Source: Sphingobacteriales bacterium
Lineage (GTDB): Bacteria > Bacteroidota > Bacteroidia > Chitinophagales > UBA2359
Length of the DNA stretch: 64,000 nucleotides
NCBI GenBank assembly: GCA_016711285.1
Contig: JADJTG010000012.1
Span: 248,001-312,000 of the forward strand
Direction of reading: 5' to 3'
A program made the translations under genes and the position numbers. Position 1 is the stretch's first letter. Every line of letters begins with the position of its first letter. Below, piece by piece: positions 27,879 to 36,430 of this stretch. Under the pieces are notes generated by a model. That model saw only the letters and a program-made list of their open reading frames with translations. It searched no databases and was not told the origin of the DNA.

Positions 27879-29210
27879 GGAACAACCGTACCGAAGCACG
27901 GAACAACCGTACCGAATAACGGAACAACCGTACCGAATAACGGAACAACCGTGCCGAATAACGGAACAACCGTGCCGAATAACGGAACAACCGTGCCGAA
28001 TAACGGAACAACCGTGCCGAATAACGGAACAACCGTGCCGAATAACGGAACAACCGTGCCGAATAACGGAACAACCGTGCCGAAGCACGGAACAACCGTG
28101 CCGAAGCACGGAACAACCGTACCGAAGCACGGAACAACCGTACCGAAGCACGGAACAACCGTACCGAAGCACGGAACAACCGTACCGAAGCACGGAACAA
28201 CCGTACCGAAGCACGGAACAACCGTACCGAAGCACGGAACAACCGTGCCGAAGCACGGAACAACCGTACCGAAGCACGGAACAACTGTACCGAAGCACGG
28301 AACAACTGTGCCGAAGCACGGAACAACCGTACCGAAGCACGGAACAACTGTGCCGAAGCACGGAACAACCGTACCGAAGCACGGAACAACCGTACCGAAT
28401 AACGGAACAACCGTACCGAATAACGGAACAACCGTACCGAATAACGGAACAACCGTGCCGAATAACGGAACAACCGTGCCGAATAACGGAACAACCGTGC
28501 CGAAGCACGGAACAACTGTGCCGAAGCACGGAACAACCGTGCCGAAGCACGGAACAACCGTGCCGAAGCACGGAACAACCGTACCGAATAACGGAACAAC
28601 CGTGCCGAATAACGGAACAACCGTGCCGAAGCACGGAACAACTGTGCCGAAGCACGGAACAACCGTGCCGAAGCACGGAACAACCGTGCCGAAGCACGGA
28701 ACAACCGTGCCGAAGCACGGAACAACCGTGCCGAAGCACGGAACAACCGTGCCGAAGCACGGAACAACCGTGCCGAAGCACGGAACAACCGTGCCGAAGC
28801 ACGGAACAACCGTGCTGAATCACGGAACAACCGTGCCGAATAACGGAACAACCGTGCTGAATCACGGAACAACCGTGCCGAAGCACGGAACAACCGTGCC
28901 GAAGCACGGAACAACCGTGCCGAAGACGGAACAACCGTGCCGAAGACGGAACAACCGTGCCGAAGCACGGAACAACCGTGCCGAAGACGGAACAACCGTG
29001 CCGAAGACGGAACAACCGTGCCGAAGCACGGAACAACCGTGCCGAAGCACGGAACAACCGTGCCGAAGCACGGAACAACCGTGCCGAAGCACGGAACAAC
29101 CGTACCGAAGCACGGAACAACCGTGCCGAAGCACGGAACAACCGTGCCGAATAACGGAACAACCGTGCCGAATAACGGAACAACCGTGCCGAAGCACGGA
29201 ACAACCGTAC
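27879..29210. repeat. 21-bp tandem repeat array, 63 full units plus a partial one
   Basis: Unit GGAACAACCGTRCCGAA followed by GCAC or TAAC. The span from the first to the last unit start is 1319 bp, exactly 59 units of 21 bp plus 4 of 20 bp. The four short ones (GAAGAC for GAAGCAC) lie at 28907-29006. There are two main unit types (ending GCAC or TAAC), a rarer CTGAATCAC type at two places, and a CCGT/CTGT difference. GTGC-plus-GCAC units contain CCGTGC-CGAA-GCACGG, a 6-bp stem with a 4-nt loop. Five of the six reading frames stay open only because 21 is a multiple of three; no ATG start, RBS or signal is present, so it is treated as non-coding. Confidence 0.95.
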
Positions 29211-29239
29211 TCGATTAGGGAGTGTAGGAGTGTAAAAAA

Positions 29240-29287
29240 CTTTGCGACTTAGCGGTGAAAAAAGCTACTAACCGCAGAGCCGCAAAG
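29240..29287. repeat. Imperfect hairpin downstream of the array
   Basis: CTTTGCGACTTAGCGGT pairs with ACCGCAGAGCCGCAAAG at 14 of 17 positions. It shares TTTGCGACTT and AGCCGCAAA with the hairpin at 23119-23142, so it may be a dispersed element. The rest of 29288-29572 holds only a promoter box at 29452. Confidence 0.55.
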
Positions 29288-29451
29288 AAAAATAATGCTC
29301 GCCTTACTTTTTTAAATGTATGGATTGGTTTTATACATATACTTTATCTGATTTTAACATAATCCTGAAATAGCCTTTCGTGCCTTTTTTAGGTTGTTGT
29401 ATCAGGTTTTTTTATCCTTAAAAAACTGTCGTATAGTTAGCTCCTATTTTT

Positions 29452-29459
29452 TAATTTTG
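29452..29459 (+). promoter_or_regulatory. -7 promoter box (TAATTTTG) for the membrane methyltransferase
   Basis: TAATTTTG, 113 nt before the ATG at 29573. The distance is longer than for most genes here, so confidence is lower. Confidence 0.4.
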
Positions 29460-29572
29460 CGAAAATTAAATACTTGTTTTAAATAGATTTATATTTACAA
29501 ATGATAAAAATGACGAATAACCAAAGCCGCTTACACCAATTTGTAATTCATAGCTAATCATTCATCAACACT

Positions 29573-30175
29573 ATGGAGCAATTATTAAGAGTAATTTTAC
29601 CCTTGTATTTTATTATTTATTTTGGTGTTGCTTTTGTGGTAAAGAGTTGGATAGTGGCAAAACGTATCGGTAAAAACCCGCTCGTATTGCCCAAAGACGA
29701 CAGTGCTTATGGGCTGATAGGGCGGTATTTCAAAATGCTCCTGATACTGATGTTTGTGTATGTGTTGATATTTGCGGCTTTTCCTGATGAGCACGCTTAT
29801 TTTTTGCCTTTGGTTGTGCTGCACATACCGCTTTTACAATATACGGGGCTTGCATTGCTGGCACTTGCACTGATTTGGACAGTGGTGGCACAGGCTGATA
29901 TGAAAAATTCGTGGAGAATTGGAATTGATACCGAAACAAAAACGGAACTTATTACGACGGGGCTTTTCAGGTATTCAAGAAACCCTGTTTTTTTCGGAAT
30001 GATGATGAGTATGCTGGGACTTTTTTTCACGACCCCCAACGCCTTGGCAGCTTTGTTTTTGGTAGTAGGTTATATGCTTATGCAAATTCAAATCCGCCTT
30101 GAAGAGGAGTTTTTGACACGAGAACACGGACAAGTTTATTTGGCGTATCGGCAAAAGGTAAGGAGGCTCATTTAA
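29573..30175 (+). CDS. Isoprenylcysteine carboxyl methyltransferase-like membrane methyltransferase
   Basis: 200 residues with about five membrane helices. The C-terminal half has the ICMT/PEMT signature GLFRYSRNPVFFGMM and RLEEEFLTREHGQVYLAYRQKV, the SAM-binding region of these small integral methyltransferases. The substrate (prenylated or phospholipid-type) cannot be told. It stands just downstream of the tandem array. Confidence 0.85.
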   Translation: MEQLLRVILPLYFIIYFGVAFVVKSWIVAKRIGKNPLVLPKDDSAYGLIGRYFKMLLILMFVYVLIFAAFPDEHAYFLPLVVLHIPLLQYTGLALLALALIWTVVAQADMKNSWRIGIDTETKTELITTGLFRYSRNPVFFGMMMSMLGLFFTTPNALAALFLVVGYMLMQIQIRLEEEFLTREHGQVYLAYRQKVRRLI

Positions 30176-30228
30176 TCTTTATATTTCAAAAAAAAATCAA
30201 TATACTTTTTTTTACATCTTTTGCAATC

Positions 30229-31110
30229 ATGAAAGCATATATTTTTACCGGACAAGGCAGTCAGTTTAGTGGTATGGGAAAAGATTTGTGTGAGCAGTTT
30301 CCTGCCGCCGCTGCTATATTTGAAGATGCCGACCGTATTTTGGGGTATTCGTTGTCGGATTTGATGTTCAACGGCGATGCCGATACCCTCAAACGCACCG
30401 AAATTGCGCAGCCTGCTATTTTTGTACATTCGCTGGCATTGGTGGCGGCTTATCGCCATACTTTTGCGCCGGATATGGCTGCCGGACATTCGCTCGGCGA
30501 GTTGTCGGCACTTACGGCGTGCGGCGCACTCTCGTTTGAAGATGGTTTGCGTTTGGTGGATATTCGCGCCCGCGCCATGCAGCAAGCCTGCGACCTTACA
30601 CCTTCTACGATGGCGGCGGTACTCGGTGCTGATGATGCCCTCGTGGAACAAATATGCAACGATATTGCCGAAATAGTAGTGGCTGCCAATTTCAATATGC
30701 CCGGGCAAGTGGTGATTTCGGGAACTATGGAGGGCGTGGCTGCCGCTTCCGAAGCACTCAAAAACGCCGGAGCACGCCGTATTGTGCCTTTGCAGGTGGC
30801 GGGAGCTTTTCATTCGCCTTTGATGCTGCCTGCCCAAGAAACTTTCGCCGCCGCCGTCCTGAATACGCCTTTCAAAAAACCCTTTTGCCCCATTTATCAA
30901 AATGTAAATGCCGCCCCTTCGCAAGAGCCGCAGCAAATTCAGGAAAATCTCATCGCCCAACTCACAGCCCCTGTGCGCTGGACACAATCCGTGCAGCGAA
31001 TGGCTGCTGCCGGTGCTGACGAATTTATAGAGGCGGGTCCCAAAGCTACATTGGCGGCAATGGTTGATAAAATTGTAGGCAGCAATGTTGCCCGCCAAAT
31101 AACTGCATAG
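30229..31110 (+). CDS. fabD: Malonyl-CoA:ACP transacylase
   Basis: 293 residues. It loads malonyl groups on acyl carrier protein for fatty acid synthesis. The N-terminal FTGQGSQFSGMG, the nucleophile elbow GHSLGE (Ser about residue 88), the Arg in RARAMQ and the catalytic His in GAFHSPLM are all present. It is full length. Confidence 0.97.
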   Translation: MKAYIFTGQGSQFSGMGKDLCEQFPAAAAIFEDADRILGYSLSDLMFNGDADTLKRTEIAQPAIFVHSLALVAAYRHTFAPDMAAGHSLGELSALTACGALSFEDGLRLVDIRARAMQQACDLTPSTMAAVLGADDALVEQICNDIAEIVVAANFNMPGQVVISGTMEGVAAASEALKNAGARRIVPLQVAGAFHSPLMLPAQETFAAAVLNTPFKKPFCPIYQNVNAAPSQEPQQIQENLIAQLTAPVRWTQSVQRMAAAGADEFIEAGPKATLAAMVDKIVGSNVARQITA

Positions 31111-31276
31111 CGCGGCAACTATATCAGCGCAAGTCGCAGTATATTTTTGTCGGGAGAGGATTTTTTTCCTTTCTTTTCAATAAAAAGAATTACTTTGTAT
31201 GATGCAAAAAAATGCTTTTGTATGCCAATTCAGCCAACACAGATTTTATAATTATTTTGCAATAATCCTTTGCCTT

Positions 31277-31284
31277 TACTTTTG
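31277..31284 (+). promoter_or_regulatory. -7 promoter box (TACTTTTG) for cdaA
   Basis: TACTTTTG, 57 nt before the ATG at 31342. A longer frame beginning with TTG at 31270 overlaps it and is rejected. Confidence 0.55.
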
Positions 31285-31341
31285 TACATATACGCTTCGG
31301 GCTTAACATTGGCTCCTTCCAATCCGCTCAATTTTTTTGAT

Positions 31342-32115
31342 ATGCGGCTATTGGATCTGCTGGATATTGTGCTGGCTTCTGTGTTGATGTACCAATTGTA
31401 CCGCCTGTTGCGCGGCAGTTTGGCACTGAATATTTTTATAGGAATTTTGTTGTTTTACCTTTTGCATTTTGTGGTGCAGGCTTTGGAGATGAAGCTCATG
31501 GCTACCATTATCGGCAAATTTGTAGAAGTGGGCGTAATAGCGGTGCTAATTGTTTTTCAGCCGGAAATACGCCGTTTTTTGTTGTTTGCGGGCAGGGCGG
31601 TAGGTTTTGGCAAAAACAATTTCTGGCGTTTGTTTCAGCAAAAAATCGGCAGCCAGAAGTCTGTTGAAGAGCCAAGTGCCGAAATTATGGAAGCGGTATA
31701 TGATTTTTCAGCCATTCGCACGGGGGCTTTGCTCGTATTTGCGCATGCCAACGACAGTAATTTTTATTTAGGCACCGGCACGCTCCTCAACTCCGAAATC
31801 AAGCGTATTTTATTGGAAAGCGTTTTTCAAAAAAACAGCCCCCTCCACGATGGAGCAGTATTTATTAGCGATTTTAAAATAGTGGCTGCGGGCTGCACCT
31901 TGCCCGTTTCCGAAAATCCCGACCTGCCCGCCGAGTTTGGTATGCGCCACAAAGCGGCTATCGGGCTTACCGAAAAAATAGATGCCCACGTCATTGTGGT
32001 ATCCGAAGAAAGCGGCACTATTTCTTTGGTATCGGGTGGGGCGGTGCGGCGCAATCCTTCGCAGCAGGATTTGAGTAATTTTATCAAAAACGGCTTGTTG
32101 TATAATTTTGATTAA
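31342..32115 (+). CDS. cdaA: Diadenylate cyclase CdaA
   Basis: 257 residues from the ATG at 31342. It makes cyclic di-AMP from two ATP. Three N-terminal membrane helices precede the DAC (DisA_N) domain, which shows LIVFQPEIRRFLL, NSPLHDGAVFI (the DGA motif) and GMRHKAAIGLTE, where the usual RHR is RHK. SEESGTISLVSGG closes the nucleotide site. The length fits the CdaA subtype. Cyclic di-AMP signalling is patchy in Bacteroidota but established. Confidence 0.93.
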   Translation: MRLLDLLDIVLASVLMYQLYRLLRGSLALNIFIGILLFYLLHFVVQALEMKLMATIIGKFVEVGVIAVLIVFQPEIRRFLLFAGRAVGFGKNNFWRLFQQKIGSQKSVEEPSAEIMEAVYDFSAIRTGALLVFAHANDSNFYLGTGTLLNSEIKRILLESVFQKNSPLHDGAVFISDFKIVAAGCTLPVSENPDLPAEFGMRHKAAIGLTEKIDAHVIVVSEESGTISLVSGGAVRRNPSQQDLSNFIKNGLLYNFD

Positions 32116-32138
32116 ATATCGCACTGCTGGTCTTCGGC

Positions 32139-33266
32139 TCACGAAGGCAGCAACGACAATAGGGTTTTGGCATTAGCGGCATTGGAATAGTTCGTTTCCA
32201 GAAAATACTTGCGTTTGTGCCACTGTTCTATTGTAAAAGGCTCTAAACTCAGGTCATTGAGCAGCGATTTTAGCCCGTCTTTGGTATCGGCAAGGTGGCA
32301 AAGCGGAGCCAATCCGCTGCCTTCCACCATTTTATTGTTTGCCACACAATGCCTGCCCGTATAAAGTGCGTTGAGCAGTTTGAGTTTAGTACCGGTGGCT
32401 TGCATCGTAAATAGCAGATGAATATGTGCGCCCTCCATCAGCCATTGCATGGTAGTGTCGTCGGGATTTTCTACCAAACGCACACCATATTTATTGCAGG
32501 CGGCTTGGAGTTCTTTGTGCGGGTTGCGTCCGGCAATCATCAAAGGCAGCACCGAAGCGTCGTTCAGTTCTTTTACCAAATACATCGCCGCCTGATGATT
32601 TTCGGAGACGCTCAAATTGCCGTGATACAAAATAAAATCGCCGTTGCCGATGAGTTGCTCTACGGTTTCGTTGGGGTGAAAAGGGTACATCATCGTACAT
32701 TTGCCGTAGCGGGTAGAAAAATAGGCGAAGTCGTTCAGAGAAATCGGCAAAAGGACATTGGCGCAGTTGAGTTGTTTTTCCCAGTGTGCGAGCATCTTGG
32801 CTTCGGCGGTATAATAGGCTTTGCGTAGCAGGCTGTTTTCGGCATCTGCCAGCGACTTATAATAATGATGCTCTATATTGTGGAGGCGTACTATTTTAAA
32901 GCGATTTTCAAATTCGGGAAAATCAAGGAAGAAACTCGTGTGCAAACCTTCAAAAATGATAGGGGAGTTGTCTTGCAGCAAATTGGCGAGCAACTGCTGG
33001 TCGTTGCGCGATACCACAATATAAGGCAATCCTGCTGCCAAGCTCTTGAAAGCTCCGGTAATCCAATCGGTTTGGCGCGGGTAGTAATACACCTTTTCGC
33101 AGAGTTCATTGAGTTCGGGGGCAGGGGTGCGCCCGCCGTACTGAAAACAATGCAGCGTAATTTTTGCGCCCTGCTCAAATAAGGCTTTTATTTTATAGAA
33201 AATATCCATCACACCGCCATAATCGGGCGGATAAGGAATATCAAAAGCAATAAGGTGAAGTTTCAA
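32139..33266 (-). CDS. Family 1-type glycosyltransferase
   Basis: 375 residues if the TTG at 33266 is used (MKLHLIAFDIPYPPDYGG). The longer frame to 33320 overlaps the promoter box. GT-B fold: the N-terminal domain carries PYPPDYGGVMD, and the C-terminal domain has FILYHGNLSVSENHQAAMYL and AHIHLLFTMQATGTKLKLLN, the nucleotide-sugar site of GT4-like enzymes. The product is unknown. It converges with cdaA 23 bp away. Confidence 0.85.
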   Translation of the reverse strand: MKLHLIAFDIPYPPDYGGVMDIFYKIKALFEQGAKITLHCFQYGGRTPAPELNELCEKVYYYPRQTDWITGAFKSLAAGLPYIVVSRNDQQLLANLLQDNSPIIFEGLHTSFFLDFPEFENRFKIVRLHNIEHHYYKSLADAENSLLRKAYYTAEAKMLAHWEKQLNCANVLLPISLNDFAYFSTRYGKCTMMYPFHPNETVEQLIGNGDFILYHGNLSVSENHQAAMYLVKELNDASVLPLMIAGRNPHKELQAACNKYGVRLVENPDDTTMQWLMEGAHIHLLFTMQATGTKLKLLNALYTGRHCVANNKMVEGSGLAPLCHLADTKDGLKSLLNDLSLEPFTIEQWHKRKYFLETNYSNAANAKTLLSLLPS

Positions 33267-33308
33267 GAGCAATGATTTTATTGAGTGAAAAAATAAATAA
33301 TAATACCG

Positions 33309-33316
33309 CAAAGGTA
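33309..33316 (-). promoter_or_regulatory. -7 promoter box (TACCTTTG) for the glycosyltransferase
   Basis: Reverse strand TACCTTTG, 43 nt before the TTG at 33266. It excludes starts near 33320. Confidence 0.55.
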
Positions 33317-33406
33317 GCAAAAAATGTGCCTTTGCGGTATTATATCATACCAAATCCCTGAAAAGAAAGCAGATTGTTTTAAGGATTTTTGTTTGTTTGA
33401 TATATA

Positions 33407-33616
33407 TCAAACTCTGATACGTTTTCTGACCTCGTCCAAACTCCAATCTACCAACAATTTTCCGTCACGAAATATTTCCTTCAAATCGCCTGTTTTTTCC
33501 TCCTCCCAACTCACTTCATCTTTTACCTGATAAATACCATCTTTTTGTTTCACTTTTACCAAGCCCTTCGCTGATTTTTTTGTGCCGTCATCTGTAACAG
33601 GGCTTTTAAGTTTGTG
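33407..33616 (-). pseudogene. Remnant of nicotinamide phosphoribosyltransferase (C-terminal 69 codons)
   Basis: A frame open from 33616 to TGA at 33407, with a stop just before it and no start codon. It encodes the C-terminus of the NAMPT family: KSPVTDDGTKKSAKGLVKVK, then KTGDLKEIFRDGKLLVDWSL, DEVRKRIRV. These match human and bacterial NAMPT ends (SKKGxL, LxxVFxxG, DEIR). The several hundred upstream residues of the enzyme are absent, so it is a truncated relic of the NAD salvage gene. Confidence 0.85.
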
Positions 33617-33717
33617 CTATTATTACACATACGATGTTTCCAAAATTAAAAAAAACGGAGACAAAAAGCTATTAAAAAAAATTTAGCCCGCACACTTGTT
33701 ACTTCGTATTGTTTTTT

Positions 33718-33725
33718 TATTTTTG
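33718..33725 (+). promoter_or_regulatory. -7 promoter box (TATTTTTG)
   Basis: TATTTTTG, 17 nt before the ATG at 33743. Confidence 0.55.
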
Positions 33726-33742
33726 CGTAAAAATATACTGAT

Positions 33743-34339
33743 ATGAAGAAGATGTTCTTGTTTTTTGTTTTGATGCTGAGTACTACGCTTGTTGTTGTTG
33801 CTCAGGATATGATTTATCCCAAAGAAAGTGAAGCGATTCAGGCGAAAGTGGTGGAAATCACTTCATTTAATGTGAAATACCAAAACTTCGGCGAAGAAAA
33901 CGGCGTTTTGCGGAGTATGCCCAAATCAAAAATTACCAAAATTGTGTATCAAGACGGCAGAGAAGAAAATTTTAATAACAAAAACCTCCCGCGCATTACA
34001 GGCGGCGGCGTATCGCCTATGAGCGAAGATTGCCGCCAAGCCCGCATAGATGCCGAAATGTATTATAAAAATCATAAAGCCGCCGGCACTACTACGCTTA
34101 TCTCTACTTTAACATTTGGTGCACTTGGCGGCTTGGTTCCGGCTATTGCTTGTTCCGCTATTCCGCCCAAACCGCACAATCTCGGCTACCCAAATGGCAC
34201 TTTGATGCAAAACCCCGAATATGCCCGCTGCTATGAGCAACAAGCTCGCAAAAAGAAATCGCGTAAGGTGTGGAATAATCTTTTGATAGGAACAGGTATT
34301 AACATAGCAGCTTATTTTGTTTTAAAAAGCACTCTTTAA
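33743..34339 (+). CDS. Secreted protein of unknown function
   Basis: 198 residues with a signal peptide (TTLVVVAQ). The N-terminal third (IYPKESEAIQAKVVEITSFN ... SKITKIVYQDGREENF) has the KDG/IxAKVxEI pattern that is common in Bacteroidota envelope proteins and is also seen at the N-terminus of the protein at 56979. A hydrophobic glycine-rich segment (about 115-140) and a basic segment before a C-terminal helix follow. The family is not recognised. Confidence 0.78.
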   Translation: MKKMFLFFVLMLSTTLVVVAQDMIYPKESEAIQAKVVEITSFNVKYQNFGEENGVLRSMPKSKITKIVYQDGREENFNNKNLPRITGGGVSPMSEDCRQARIDAEMYYKNHKAAGTTTLISTLTFGALGGLVPAIACSAIPPKPHNLGYPNGTLMQNPEYARCYEQQARKKKSRKVWNNLLIGTGINIAAYFVLKSTL

Positions 34340-34432
34340 TACCTGCAAAAGTAATTTTTTGACTAAATATTGGGTTTTTTGTAGGAATATCTGAGAATGA
34401 GCGTAATTTGCGGTATATATTTTAAAATAATT

Positions 34433-36187
34433 ATGTATCGCCAATTACTACTTTTTTTGTGGATAACGCTATGCGGAACTTGGATAAGTTCGGCACAGGA
34501 AATGCCCTTGTTGGGTCATCAGTTGCGAGCCGAAGAACGGTCTTTTTTGCCCGATTATCTCAAAGCGGCACAAAGCCAAACCCCCATTCCGCCACCTGCG
34601 CCGGTGCGCACACCTGCCGAGTGGGAAGAAGCCCAAGCACTGCTCATTACCTGGACTTCTTTTCCTGAAATTCTTTCCGAAATTGTACGCTATGCCGCCC
34701 TCGAAGTGCCGGTATATATTGTTACGCAAAACAGCACCACAGTGCTTGATTATCTCAACAACAAAGGTATCAGCACCGATAATGTGTTTTTTATCAATAC
34801 CCCTTTCAATAGCATTTGGATACGCGACTACGGTCCTTGGTCGGTGTATAAAAATCAGGTGGACTCTTTGTGGATAGCAGATTGGATTTATAATCGCCCG
34901 CGCCCCAAAGACGATGCCGTTCCTGCTGCCGTTGCCGAAACCTTCGGTCTGCCTTTTTACGAAGCCACTGCGCCGCCCACCGATTTGATTCATACCGGCG
35001 GCAATTTTATGGTGGACGGCTGGGGAACAGGCTTTTCTTCGGAGTTGATTGTAGAGGAAAATCCCGATAAATCGCTTGAAGAAATTCAGGGAATTATGCA
35101 ACAATATTTGGGTATCAACCGCTATGTTTTGATGGAAACACTGCCTTACGATGAAATTCATCATATTGATATGCACATGAAACTTTTAAATGAAGAAACT
35201 TTATTGGTAGGACAGTATCCCGAAGGTGTAGCAGATGGACCTCAGATAGAAGAAAATATTGCCTATATTCAAAATAATTACCTCACCGCCTTTGGCAATC
35301 CCTATCATATTGTTCGTATTCCGATGCCTGCCGATGCTTTTGGCAGCTACCCCGATGATTACGGCGATTATCGCACACTCACCAACAGCATCTTTATCAA
35401 TAAAACACTCTTAGTGCCTGTGTATGAAAGTTCCGACAGTTCCAATTTAGATATACTTCGTCAGCATTTACCTGCTTATAAAATAGTAGGCATTGATTGT
35501 AATGATATTATTACATCTTTGGGAGCTTTGCATTGTATTACCAAATTGGTGATGAGCGATGACCCGCTTTGGATTTCACTGCCTCTATTAGCAGATATGC
35601 ACAACGTAAGCGGCGACTACAATGTAAAAGCACGTATTGAGCATCGCAGTGGTATTGCCGAAGCAATATTGTGGTATCGCACCGACAGCACACAGAATTT
35701 CACAGCCGTACCGATGCAGGAGCAAATAGCGGCAGGGGCTTTGTTTAATTTCGTAGCGGATATTCCGCAGCAAGCCGACAGCAGCACCGTACAATATTAT
35801 ATTTCGGCTACCTCCAATAGCGGCAAATCGCAGGTGCGCCCCATCACTGCACCAGCAGGATTTTACAGCTTTGATGTATATGGCGGCGACGAAGTAGGGT
35901 TAGAGCAGCAAATGCTTTCCATTCGCCCCGAAAATTTAATGCTTTCGCCCAATCCGGTGCAGGCACTTGCCAACGTATATATCAGCAACCCACAAACACA
36001 ATTTTGTACCATAGAATTGAGCGAGATTTCGGGAAAAACAATACAGTCAGTTTTTTCAGGAATGTTGAATGCGGGCAAGCACCGCTTTGAGTTACATACA
36101 CAGCATTTGGCGGCAGGTATGTATTGGTGCAAATGGAAAAGCGAGCGCGGCGAAGCGGTTGTAAAACCTTTGATCGTTGTTCATTAA
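34433..36187 (+). CDS. Secreted Porphyromonas-type peptidylarginine deiminase family protein with T9SS sorting domain
   Basis: 584 residues from the ATG at 34433 (an upstream ATG at 34397 would break the signal peptide). The signal ends WISSAQ. The guanidino-modifying domain (PF04371 type) shows SIWIRDYGPWS, HHIDMHMK, TNSIFIN and the nucleophile in GALHCIT, so the catalytic Asp, His-Asp, Asn and Cys are in place. An Ig-like domain and a type A sorting domain (about 510-584, LSPNPVQALANVYI ... GMYWCKW) follow. It may deiminate arginine in peptides or agmatine; export by T9SS favours an extracellular substrate (inference). Confidence 0.9.
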   Translation: MYRQLLLFLWITLCGTWISSAQEMPLLGHQLRAEERSFLPDYLKAAQSQTPIPPPAPVRTPAEWEEAQALLITWTSFPEILSEIVRYAALEVPVYIVTQNSTTVLDYLNNKGISTDNVFFINTPFNSIWIRDYGPWSVYKNQVDSLWIADWIYNRPRPKDDAVPAAVAETFGLPFYEATAPPTDLIHTGGNFMVDGWGTGFSSELIVEENPDKSLEEIQGIMQQYLGINRYVLMETLPYDEIHHIDMHMKLLNEETLLVGQYPEGVADGPQIEENIAYIQNNYLTAFGNPYHIVRIPMPADAFGSYPDDYGDYRTLTNSIFINKTLLVPVYESSDSSNLDILRQHLPAYKIVGIDCNDIITSLGALHCITKLVMSDDPLWISLPLLADMHNVSGDYNVKARIEHRSGIAEAILWYRTDSTQNFTAVPMQEQIAAGALFNFVADIPQQADSSTVQYYISATSNSGKSQVRPITAPAGFYSFDVYGGDEVGLEQQMLSIRPENLMLSPNPVQALANVYISNPQTQFCTIELSEISGKTIQSVFSGMLNAGKHRFELHTQHLAAGMYWCKWKSERGEAVVKPLIVVH

Positions 36188-36211
36188 AAAATAACAAACA
36201 ATTTTCAAAAC

Positions 36212-36247
36212 AAAAAAAGCAAGGCAGAAGCCTTGCTTTTTTTGTTT
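36212..36247 (+). terminator. Terminator after the deiminase gene
   Basis: AAAAGCAAGGC pairs with GCCTTGCTTTT around an AGAA loop, followed by a T run. Confidence 0.92.
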
Positions 36248-36316
36248 TGTGTAGGATAAAAATTACTTTTTTTGAAAAAGTCAAAAAAATAAAACATTGA
36301 AAATCAATGCGCTTTG

Positions 36317-36390
<74 letters not shown>

Positions 36391-36411
36391 TTATTGGGCT
36401 GTAAAGCGGCA

Positions 36412-36419
36412 CAAAAATA
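36412..36419 (-). promoter_or_regulatory. -7 promoter box (TATTTTTG) for tRNA-Ala
   Basis: Reverse strand TATTTTTG, 21 nt before the 5' end of the tRNA. Confidence 0.55.
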
Positions 36420-36430
36420 CGTTGTAAACT

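Noticed and set aside
27879..29210. CRISPR array
   Set aside because: Units are contiguous with no unique spacers, and no cas gene is near.
27816..29252. Long repeat-protein frames on both strands over the tandem array
   Set aside because: They arise from the 21-bp period, use GTG or TTG starts, and are shifted by the 20-bp units. No ribosome-binding or signal sequence is present.
30172..31098. 308-codon frame opposite fabD
   Set aside because: Shadow of fabD. The sense protein carries all catalytic motifs.
33324..33530. 68-codon frame on the plus strand
   Set aside because: It is antisense to the NAMPT remnant, whose frame is clearly conserved.
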